Positions 50,840 to 64,000 of a DNA stretch of 64,000 nucleotides are shown here, one piece after another. The notes beneath the pieces are model-generated. The model searched no databases, had not been told where the DNA came from, and was given only the letters and a program-made list of their open reading frames with translations. Both the position numbers and the translations under genes were made by a program. Position 1 is the stretch's first letter, and each line of letters starts with the position of its first letter. Source of the DNA: Nematostella vectensis (taxonomy: Eukaryota > Cnidaria > Anthozoa > Actiniaria > Edwardsiidae); assembly GCF_932526225.1 (NCBI RefSeq), contig NC_064036.1, positions 4,279,501 through 4,343,500 on the forward strand. The letters run 5' to 3'.

Positions 50840-53800
50840 ATGGCGGCGGGCTGTTGTTGTTCTTGGAGATTGTTTTTGGTGTTACCGCTTCTTCTTGGGG
50901 ATCGGGTTATAGAGGCTGCGACTAGCAACCGTACCACACTCTCGCCATCTTCAAATACGGGTAGGGATGAGTCACGATGAAGGACATTGTATGTTAGCAA
51001 GTTTAGTTGAAGTGTATTTTGATCTGAATATGATGTTTTTTTATCATAAGCTTAAGTTAAGTAACTACTGTATCCCTCTTGATTGCATTGCTGGATAATG
51101 TTTGATAAAAAGAGTATTGTGACAAAAATAATTGAAGAAATGATTTTATTTGAATCAATTTTTTAAAACGACCTGTTAAATAGTGCAGATTCTGGTAGAC
51201 TTATCCCTTCGCTAATGGCTACGGTCAGATTTCCGTCGGCCTGCTACAGATTGTATGTATGGCCTGCTACAGATTGTATGTATGGCCTGCTACAGATTGT
51301 ATGTATGGCCTGCTACAGATTGTATGTATGGCCTGCTACAGATTTTATGTATGGCCTGTGTGTAGATTGTTATGTGATAAAGTGGAAGTAAACTGGGGTG
51401 ACAATGAAAGATGTCGATTTGAGCAGGGACACATAATACAAGAATGCATCATTTCCATCATCAATTTGTTCTCTCTCTGTCCAGGATGTTTCTGTGATCT
51501 GTTTGGTAACAAGTAATACAGTTGACTTGTTCTCTCTCTGTCCAGGCTGTTTCTGTGACCTCGTTGGTAACGCCTGTGATCCAAATTGCTGCTGTGATGA
51601 GGATTGTACAGCTGCAGACAAGGAAGCTTTTACAAAATGCCTGGACTCTGGACTAGAGTATGACTTATTTACTTATATGACTTATATACTTCTCATGACT
51701 ATATTTTTTTATTTCTTTCAAGGCAGGGCTCCAAATTAGCACCAAAACAGTTGCATTAGTCAGCAAATTTTCCAAATATGACTTAAATTTAAGATGAGGC
51801 AAAACTTCTTAATAAAGATAATAACATGTCCAATGCAAAGCTGACCTTGGAATCCATGTTAAAGTGTGATCTCAGACTCTGTGTGCCTTTAAAGTGTGCT
51901 ATGCAACTTCTATTTCAAAACTGGCACACCTAGAAAAAATCTGACTTTGCAAGGGTAGAGAGAACCGCTTACATAAATGGTTTATCACACTTCTTATGCC
52001 CCTATAAATTTTCTGTATATAATAAGATTTCTCAAACTAATTACATTTATTGTTATTTTTTCTCTATAGGGAAGATAATAAAGTTTGTGTATCAAAATAC
52101 CTGCTTTTTACCCAAAATACCCAATATCGAACCACTACAACAGGCTCTGGACTTTTTTGTATTGTTAGAGACAACTGTAAGTATACAGACTACTGTTGAG
52201 TGTGATTAAGATGACTTCAAGGCAAACATCATGGTCTTCATACTTTTCTAGATGCTTCTAGAAACTTTTATAATGATGTCCGAATTGCTAGCACAAGGGA
52301 GGAGTTTTCAACTTTGAGGTCACAGACAACTAAAACAGTGTATGATGGTACTGACTCAAGCTTTCAGCAATCAAAGCCATCTTCTACTGTTTACAAGGTT
52401 TGTCATGACTAGACTCTTTTATAGTGTCATAATTACTGCAAGGCACACACTTGCATGCACCCCCCATTGCCGCCATATGATACCTATGACTGCACACCCA
52501 CCTCAGCAGATTCTGGGTAAGGTGTCTGGCATCCATTGTCATCTTTTATCAGTATCACAAGAAGCACAAGGAAGTAGATTCTCAACATTGCCACCTTTCT
52601 TTTGTATTTTTAGGTCATTATCATGATTGTCATCGCTATCAAAATTGCTCGATTTATTTTTCAAAATACAATATGTGCAAGGAGCAAAAGTCCTTCCATA
52701 ACCAGAAATTAACAAGCTTTTAATGATAAAATGTTGTTTTTGTGTAGTTCTGTGAGTTTTTCTTACTCCTCCTCTTGAATTGTCACTCCCATTAATCATC
52801 AAATTCTATAAAAGAGCAAGATATTCAGTCGAGGCACTTACTATGGCAGACACTTATATGATGGAGGTGTTTATTTAAGTAGTCACAGTATTTCTATTAG
52901 CACTTATTATCCCCTTATCGTCATAAGTTATTGTCTTTATTCCTATTGTAAATTATAAATTCATAACAAACTTGTACATACTGTACATGGCATCAACTTT
53001 CATCATACAGTAGTTGTATTAATTCTATTAAAAGCTTATTTCGTTAATCACAGTATTTCTATTAGCATTTATTAACCCCTTATCACTATTGAATTACGAA
53101 TGTACAGTTAGCCTTCTCAAAAAGATTTTTAGGAGCAGGCAATTATAGGTTTGGAGGTGGTTTATGTTACTGAAGGTCTCATTTTCCTTATCAATAACAA
53201 AACAAAAATGATATATTTTCTGTCTTGATGGAGACAGTAAAATCTCTATAGAAGGCGGCTCACTTAGTTGGCAGCTTGCAGGTTTTGAGAAGGCTGACAG
53301 TAAGTCACTCTCAGCATTATAAAGTTTTTGTCTTTATTGTCATCTAATTATAAACTCCTAACAAACTTATTATACGTACATGTCATTGACTTTCATCATA
53401 CAGTGGTTAAATCTAGGTTCAGTAACAATAAATATATAATATAAATATGTTGTTGTTTACAGGCGGGAGACCCCATAGTGCTTGTGTTTGGTAATGGTGC
53501 CAAAGGGTATCTTGCCATTCCCAAGCCACTAGTATCCAAGCAATGTGAGGATAACAACCCAGCAGGTGAACAATTAATAAGCACAAAACAAAACAAACAA
53601 ACAAGATCTCTATGTGTATCACCACATTTCATGTCCTCAAATGTGTAGCAAAATGTCTTTGTTTGGAGTTAAAAATATATCTCATGATAATTTGTTTGTT
53701 CGTATCATCTAAGAAAAATTTATTCTTTAAAGGTTTTTTCCAAGATGTAAGCAGTGAATGTACTAGGTCCATTGCTTCTGGATGCACCACGTTACCATAC

Positions 53801-56800
53801 CTGGCGGCAGGCAGCTACTTCTCAGGATTCCAAGTTGCTGCAGTAAGAATATTAATATTTCCAAACCTATGTTAAGTTTGTGATATTTTTTTTCAAAATA
53901 TTTTATAACTCATGTTTCTATTTTATTTGCAGTCCCCATCATTTTTTGCAGTCAGCACTGTAAATTTGACGAGAAATGCACTCCAAGAAAACTCCTCTTC
54001 CTCTATGAATGTAACATCATTTAATAGTAGCCTACTGATAGATGTCAACCTGACACTTCCTATCACATGTCGCAATGGTCTGGGTGTGTCCACTCTGTGT
54101 CCCTTTGTCTCCCCACCTTGGCCTACCTTTGATTCGGCATCACAGACATGTAGCAATGTTGTTATGGAGGTAGGCCTTTAATGCAGCATCACAGACATGT
54201 AGCAATGTTATTTATGGAGTTAGGGTCAGTATGTCAATGTAGGAAGATCATGAAATGGAAGTCATACACACTTGAAAATTTGGAATTGAATGGAAAAATA
54301 TATTGTATTATACTGGGTGTTTGAGATACCAGTACACAGGGGCGGTAAGGTCCCTGCGTGTTTCATGAGTTTAAAAAATCTGAAATCACATCTCATGATA
54401 AACTGATCAACTGACTACAAGGATCAATCTTAACTCGGAAATCACAATTCATGGTTTTTAAAGAGCATAGATCACGATTCATGGGATCAAATTTCGCCAT
54501 TCGTGAATCACAGTGAAGGTGGCAATCATGGATCACGGTTTTAAAATTGTCCTTTTCACGATTCACGATAAACAAAAAAGGCTGTTCACAGATCATGAAA
54601 ATAACCCTTACTGCCCCTGAGTACAGATGGCTGCTCATACTCCAGAGGGTATCTAGTTCTGAGCAAAAAGAAAAAAAAATTAGAGAATAGATTACATGAT
54701 TCTGAACCCAATTTTATTCAAAGGTATTGCAAATGCTCAAAGTAGTATAGGTAATCATACAGTTTAGAGTTCAATTGGGGATTAATTTGCACGAGTGGGT
54801 TTTTCAAAAAGCTTTTTGAAAAACTCACAAGTGCAAATGTATGATTACTTGTTAATAATACACATGTACAAATTAGGAGTTTTTGTTTGAAACACAGTTT
54901 TTGTATAAGTGCATAGAGACATTTCTCTATTGTTATGTAGCAAACTGGTAACGCAATCTTGAAATAAGTTGCTGCATAACAATAGAGCGCCCTGTTATTC
55001 CCTTGCAAAATGTCTCTGCACGTGCAAATAACTTCCAAGTCCACAACATGAATAATTAGGGGGTTTCCATTGAGCATGCAATTTTTTTAGCTCGGGTTAG
55101 AAAACGGATATTAAAACCACTTCATTCTAGATGTTGTGTTTCGGGATAGGGACAGAACTTGGTGAGTAACTGTATTGTAGGCTCCCCTAAGCTCCACTAA
55201 AATGAGAAAGCACGGAATTGCTTATTTGTCGATTTTTAAATGAAGACATTGAATTTTCAAGAGGATTCGAAATCTAAATAATAATTGTACGGATTCGCTC
55301 TTTGGTCATGTCTAATCAAAATAATCTATACCCATGTCCTTTACGTACATATGAAGACAACCACTAAGCTTTCATGGGCTGAAGACAGCAAAGGTGTATT
55401 TGCTTTCTTTAATAAAACAAATTAAAGGATGACGCAATGTTGCCCGAAGCAAAGCTAGAAAATGGAGTATACGGACAAAAAAAATTACATGGTCAAGACT
55501 TGCCACTATGATACCCATTATGCCTAAGTTAAAGTTATGTCTCTCCACAAATTTAAAGAAAAAGCATGGTTATTTTTGGAAATATATTGGAAAGTTTATA
55601 AGCTACTGGTCTGTTGATATGTTAAATAACTTTATTAGTTACCGATAAATAAGATAAAACAGTAGCTCATCAAATATGGATGATTAAATATCATCCTTCG
55701 AAAACATGAATGAAATTGGACGAGATTTGATACTACTAGAAGTCAATTTTATAACGAGTAAATGCTATAAAGAATTACTAACAAGCCTCCTTAATGTTTG
55801 CACTGGTATTACAACTTTCTGCACTGGTGTTACATGAAAATTGCACTGCTCTCAGCCAATCCGAATCGAGAAATTTGTGCATGTATATTATTATTATTAT
55901 AGGCAATCATTACTCTCACACAAATACAGTGCATTTTCTTTGACCTTCTCTCGGTGTCTCTAGTTTGAGTAACCAACAGTTAGTTCTAATTGGAAATGTT
56001 TATTTTCTGAACCTCACTCCTCCAAAATGTCTCTTTTTGTGCTGACAAACTCTATATTAGATAGTTTGCTTAATTATTATCAGGAAAATACTCTCTGATT
56101 TTGCTATATGTTGTTTTATAGGTGTCTTATACCATTTACTACAATACGTCAACTGATATTACTAAAGTCAGTGTGGAGCTGGTGATGGGTAGTCAGACTA
56201 CAGCATTACCTCTACTACAGAAATTCTCAATCAAGTTTATCAAGGTATGGTGTTCTCTGTGCAGTGTTCTTTTTTTAACAAACGCATTTACAAAAATGTA
56301 AATAAAATGTAAATTTAAATTATTATAGTTGCTAGCCATTTGTGTACATTATGTACAAACTTTACAAGAAACCAAATGCTGATAGCACTAGTGTAGCTAC
56401 CAATACAGTTTTTACATGCCTTTGTCACTTTAAAAATATAGAGGATCACTGGATCAGTAAGTTGTACGCTGGGTTTATCCTGTAGGCTGGGGGTTGTGTA
56501 GGGGAGGGGGAGCTTTGAAATCTGGAGATCGTTAAACAGTGGGCAAAAAAAATATGTTAAGGGGGGTGGGGGGGGCTTTGAAATGTTAAGGTGTCCTGAG
56601 TGAAAATTTTCCCTCCCTCCCCCCACCCCACCAGGGGATTCAATTCACACTCCCTAATAATCAGAATTAGAGATAAGTTCAAGTCTGAAATTTTTTCATC
56701 TTCTCACTACTAGACAATGTTCCATAATTGCCAATGGAACATTGGAAAACTGTGCTATGCATTCCACCGTTTATTAACACTTGCATAAAAGAAAAATAGC

Positions 56801-59723
56801 TGAAAACAACTGGAACTACATTGTTTGCTGTCAATAAAATGACATGACATGGCCCCATTGCAGGAGGGGAGTGAGCCATTCTACCGTTCTGGGAATCCAG
56901 GTTATATTGTCGGCAAGCCACTTGTTGCTGGGACGTTGCAATTGGACACACTCATGAAAAAGTATCCTTTTTGAAATTCACATGTTATCCATCGTATGAT
57001 ACAACTGAACAAGGGCCAGAATGTGCCAAAAAATTAAAGTAAAAAGCGGACATTTCACTATATAGGGATATGTATACGTGAACTACAACATTTACTTACT
57101 GAATGAATGCTGAAGCTGTATGACAAAAAGAGAAATAAATAAATAAAGTAAGCAATAATAGGGATGGAGTACTGTACAATGAAAAGTTCCTGAATTCCCT
57201 GCTTCATTATTTGATCATTTTCTGTACACTAATTTAATTAATGCACTAAAAAGCATCTTCTTGGTGAAAGGATTCCATTTGAAACTCATATCTTTTTGCC
57301 CTGAGGTCCTTAACAGATTCAGAGAGGCTATTGTACTCAGCTCTGACCCACTAAGCTGGTTAACAGTACCCAGCTCATCTGCAGATGGAGCATGCTCTGC
57401 ATCTACTAAAAGGGTCCCTGTGGTATTTGGTATGGACACAAGAACAGGCTGTACTATAAGGTACAAGGGTTTTGTTGTTAAATCATAAAATTGGTTATCA
57501 TTATTACCATCCAGTGGCCCTTGTGAGGCTGTATTACATTACATTGTTGTCACACTACAGCAACCTGTACAATTGTATCTTGGGTAGTTGATCTGGTGCA
57601 CAGAGAGGATTATTGGTTTGGATGTTAAATTGTGTTGGCAGCCTGGACGGTGAAAACAACACTGCGAAAATTGAAAGTAGTGCAAAATGTCAAGAATTTT
57701 ATCCCAGTGATGAATTTTCATGCATGCTCATTGGTCAATACAGGTAATTATTTCATTTTTATAGGATAACTATCAGGCGATACCGTACAGTTAAAGTGAT
57801 ACTGTCCTGGAACAAGTCAGAACATGTTTTTTTATACCAGAAAAATAATTGAAAACAACCAACCATACTTTTTGACAAAAATACAGATGAACTACAAAAA
57901 TTGAAAAAAAAAATATGCTGTGTATGTATTCTGGCTATTTCCTTGGTTTTGTTTCATTTGTGAAAAAGCAGTCAAAAATGACAATTGTTTCTTTTCTTGT
58001 GCAGCGTGACCTTAAGCACAAGTAGTGCTGCCTGTCAAATCATCCAGGACACTGCCCTCTCAGCCTTATTAGGAAGTGTTCCTACCCATGTGGCCATGTT
58101 TGGCAATTCAGATGTCAATAAAGTTGGTGACTGGGTCAAGATTCTCAACACCAAGCCATCACAAACTGTAAGTGATATCCAGCTAAAACCAGCCACACCC
58201 AACCTCATACAATACCCATCCCTACACTAACCACACCCAACCTTACAGAATACCCATCTTTGCAACAACTACACCCACCCTTACACAATACCCATCCCTA
58301 CACCAAGCACACCCAAACTTATACAATACCTATCCATACACCAGCCACACCCAACCTAATACAATAACCATCCCTACACTAAACACACCCAATCTTATAC
58401 AATAACCATCCCTACACTAAACACACCCAACCTTATACAATAACCATCCCTACACCAACCACACCCAACCTCATACAATAAGCAGGTCCTCTTGTTTGAG
58501 AAGGCAAACTCGTTGCTCTAATCTTTACCCGTGTTGTTTTCTTGTAGCCTGATGGTGGTGGTGGAACGTGTAGGAACATGATCACGTCAGTGCATATCGA
58601 AGTGATATACGCGAATTTTGGTTTCTTGGCGAACCCGCAAGCCAAGGTAAAGTTTACACATGTCCCCCCTCTCTTTATCCTCGTGTTTGACACGACTTGT
58701 TTGTTGTAGGTTGTGGGCGTGTTGTTTCAATACGGCGAACCTCGAGAGATACGCTACCAGGTCAGTCTTCCCATTCAGCCACATTATGATGTCCCATTCA
58801 GCCTCGTTATGATGTCCCATTCAGCCTCATTATGATGTCCCATTCAGCCTCGTTATGATGTCCCTGTCAGCCTCATTATGATGTCCCTGTCAGCCTCATT
58901 ATGATGTCCCTGTCAGCCTCATTATGATGTCCCATTCAGCGTCTTTATGATGTCCCATTCAGCCTCGTTATGATGTCCCATTCAGCCTCGTTATGATGTC
59001 CCATTCAGCCTCGTTATGATTTTCCATTCAGCCTCATTATGATGTCCCATTCAGCCTCGTTATGATTTCCCATTCAGCCTCATTATGATGTCCCATTCAG
59101 CCTCGTTATGATTTCCCATTCAGCCTCATTATGATGTCCCATTCAGCCTCGTTATGATTTCCCATTCAGCCTCATTATGATGTCCCATTCAGCCTCGTTA
59201 TGATGTCCCTGTAAGCCTCGTTATGATGTCCCTTTCAGCCTTGTTATGATTTCCCATTCGGCCTCATTATGATGTCCCTTTCAGCCTCGTTATGATTTCC
59301 CATTCAGCCTTATTATGATGTCCCATTCAGCCTCGTTATGATTTCCCATTCAGCCTTATTATGATGTCCCTTTCAGCCTCGTTATGATTTCCCATTCGAA
59401 CCTTAATTTATCGCCAAGTGCTGAATCACGAGCTTTTTTTCTCCGCAAACCGTCCAAGCCGTCGCCGTTGTCGCATCTTTAAGTGTTTTAAGCATTCGGC
59501 TTATTTGTATATATAATCAAGAAATAACGCTTCCAATTTTTCCTTTTATCAGTGTACCGGTCCATTTTGTCAGTACGGGAACTCGGCCGTCAACCAGTCG
59601 TTTGAAGTCGTCTCGTCGGTCAGTTTTATCGATGTCTCTAAGCTCCCCGATGCTCGCGTCAAACCCACGCCTACATTCGAGGCAAAAGCGCCGTCCGACT
59701 TCTTCTATCCCTTCTTACAATGA
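50840..59723 (+). CDS. TCTN1: Tectonic family protein, TCTN1-like (ciliary transition zone)
   Basis: Fourteen exons: 50840-50960, 51546-51657, 52070-52176, 52252-52397, 53463-53565, 53733-53842, 53933-54169, 56122-56244, 56864-56961, 57317-57460, 58005-58167, 58548-58646, 58710-58760 and 59553-59723. All phases agree, giving 594 residues (human TCTN1 about 587). Exon 1 encodes a signal peptide (WRLFLVLPLLLG). The tectonic cysteine motif GCFCDLVGNACDPNCCCDED follows at residue 41. Later hallmarks are SGNPGYIVGKPL, VPVVFGMDTRTGC, AMFGNSDVNKVGDWV and the C-terminus APSDFFYPFLQ. Several N-glycosylation sites are present. Known role: secreted or lumenal partner of the MKS/B9 transition-zone complex, needed for ciliogenesis and Hedgehog signalling. 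TCTN1 against TCTN2/3 is judged by eye. A partial copy of the exon 2 start lies 61 bp upstream. KIF3B follows on the same strand. Confidence 0.92.
51238..51360. repeat. 23-bp tandem repeat (about 5 copies) in TCTN1 intron 1
   Basis: Units of GCCTGCTACAGATTGTATGT plus ATG, the last one degenerate (CTGTGTGTAGATTG). Nearly identical copies imply recent growth. Confidence 0.9.
51463..51516 (+). other. Duplicated 3' splice site and exon 2 start of TCTN1
   Basis: TTGTTCTCTCTCTGTCCAG followed by GATGTTTCTGTGATCTGTTTGG lies 61 bp before the real acceptor and exon start (AG 51484 against AG 51545). If this upstream acceptor were used, the frame reads GCFCDLFGNK and then TAA at 51514-51516. A weak internal donor (TTTG|GTAACA) would make a 21-nt in-frame microexon. 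Use is unproven. Confidence 0.75.
54337..54619. mobile_element. MITE with CAGGGGCGGTAAGG ends, TCTN1 intron 7
   Basis: Ends CAGGGGCGGTAAGG and CCTTACTGCCCCTG are inverted repeats with one mismatch. AGTACA flanks both sides (54331-54336, 54620-54625). The interior has several degenerate ATCACGATTCATG-like copies. The CAGGGG end resembles hAT elements, but a full 8-bp duplication is not seen. Confidence 0.7.
58180..58482. repeat. ~38-40-bp tandem repeat in TCTN1 intron 11
   Basis: About 7-8 units of CCACACCCAACCTTATACAA plus TAACCATCCCTACACTAA-like sequence, strongly C/A-biased on the plus strand. Confidence 0.85.
58775..59397. repeat. 23-bp tandem repeat (~27 copies) in TCTN1 intron 13
   Basis: Unit TTATGATGTCCCATTCAGCC plus TCG/TCA, with alternating GATGTCCC and GATTTCCC variants in the middle and right parts, suggesting a two-unit (46-bp) higher-order period. 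It starts about 15 bp after the exon 13 donor. Confidence 0.9.
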
Positions 59724-59765
59724 GTTTTTTTTACTTAGCAGACATTGTATATAATGCACATATAT

Positions 59766-59985
59766 GTACATAATGAAAGGAGTTTTCAATAAACGTTATC
59801 AGAACGAATAAATGGTTACAATTGGTTCAATTAATTTGTGCAAAAAGCCCGATGAGAACTTAGACTTAAACATAGATAATGTACATGCCTGTACATAATG
59901 AAAGGAGTTTTTAATAAACGTTATCAGAACGATAAAAGGTTGCATTTTGTGTAAAAAGAGCGTTGAGAACGCTCTTTTGTAGTAC
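59766..59985. repeat. Tandem duplication (125 bp period) of the TCTN1 3' UTR / poly(A) region
   Basis: GTACATAATGAAAGGAGTTT and the following AATAAACGTTATCAGAAC occur at 59766 and 59891. Each copy carries an AATAAA (about 59789 and 59913), so TCTN1 may have two poly(A) sites. Copies have diverged slightly. Confidence 0.8.
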
Positions 59986-60310
59986 CCAAGGGCGACAGAG
60001 AGAGAGAGGGGAAGTGAGCTCGAGGTATGTATGTATCGATGAATTCCCCCCACACACACGCGCGCGCGTGCGCAATATTATTATGTATTATTATGTACGC
60101 GGGTAGTGAAATAAAGGAAGAATCAAACACGATATTTCAATCTCTGTTGTTTTGGTTCTTACAATAACATCGATTTTCCCCAACATTTCTTTATAAAACT
60201 ACTGACAGTAGCCTTGGGCTGCCTGTGGTACTTAGATTAGGTCATATTACTGTAAAATTTGTCATTTTCATATATGTATTCTAATGTATTGCAATTTACC
60301 GCTTATTTAC

Positions 60311-60438
60311 CTTGGCAAAAATTCAGGGGGAAAAAAACGAAAAAGGTTTCGAATTGAGAAATACGACGAATCGACCCTCGATCGAACGAGTCTCCTGCCG
60401 TCCATCAGCGGTGTTGCCCATAGCGTAGCCTTCGCCAT
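60311..60438 (-). other. Possible first exon of an unrecognised minus-strand gene, divergent from KIF3B
   Basis: ATG 60438 opens 42 codons (MAKATLWATPLMDGRR start; arginine-rich, then SIRNLFRFFPPEF) and reaches a good donor CCAAG|GTAAATAAG at 60311/60310. It looks like a mitochondrial presequence by composition. No downstream exon was found before the tectonic gene, and the opposite strand is open too, so this is weak. Confidence 0.25.
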
Positions 60439-60619
60439 GACGATGAAACAAGATGGCGGCAAATCGAGAACTGTTTGATAACAGCTAAACGACCTCGCTT
60501 GCCGATCTTTCCCCTTCTTTGTCACGTCTCTGCATCGAAAGATTTATGGTTAACCTGAAAACCCCATGATCTTAAAGGATCGAAGAAGTCTTTGAAAAAC
60601 GACTTCGGCGGCTGTCACC

Positions 60620-64000
<3,381 letters not shown>

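Noticed and set aside
53612-53875. 87-codon frame as a separate gene
   Set aside because: Its C-terminal part is tectonic exon 6 in frame; the N-terminal part is intron read-through.

Overview
The window looks like nuclear DNA of a cnidarian, most likely an anthozoan such as the sea anemone Nematostella. The genes are animal genes with many introns and GT-AG splice sites. Gene density is moderate, and there are many MITEs, CR1/L2-type LINE remnants and tandem repeats. The DDI gene still has the C-terminal UBA domain that vertebrates lost. The species call is inference. Gene models were built by eye from splice sites, reading phase and protein-family similarity.

Layout, left to right. (1) 148-1220: a GT8 glycosyltransferase exon whose N-terminus carries a coding 27-bp repeat. 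(2) 1617-2674: a perfect 170-copy TAGA array that is the 3' tail of a minus-strand LINE fragment. (3) 3700-5770 (-): BBS1, divergent from DDI1/2 (6253-11834, +), whose second intron holds a dead LINE. (4) 13142-13507 (+): an intronless 121-residue protein with two BH3-like motifs, one at each end. I consider this the most interesting gene here. (5) 15474-19512 (-): POLR2D, divergent from an MTHFR-family gene (21020-39648, +). The MTHFR-like protein keeps a well-conserved regulatory half but has lost key flavin/folate-site residues. Its 13.4-kb intron 5 contains a 3.5-kb minisatellite of 34-bp units, with a 1734-bp higher-order period, and three tandem copies of a minus-strand class A GPCR (one intact, two broken). 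(6) 43194-44435 (-): an intronless peptide-receptor-like GPCR. (7) 44436-50839: gene-poor, with a TA-flanked MITE. (8) 50840-59723 (+): a tectonic (TCTN1-like) gene of 14 exons. (9) 60620-64000 (+): the 5' part of KIF3B, cut by the window end.

BBS1 (BBSome), tectonic (transition zone) and KIF3B (kinesin-2, anterograde IFT) all act in the primary cilium, so three ciliary genes lie within 60 kb. POLR2D, DDI and MTHFR are housekeeping genes. The BH3 protein would act in mitochondrial apoptosis if its motifs work. Much of the intronic and intergenic sequence is mobile: piggyBac-like, Harbinger-like and other TIR elements with visible target duplications, LINE tails, and tandem arrays, two of which grew from exon/splice-site sequence.
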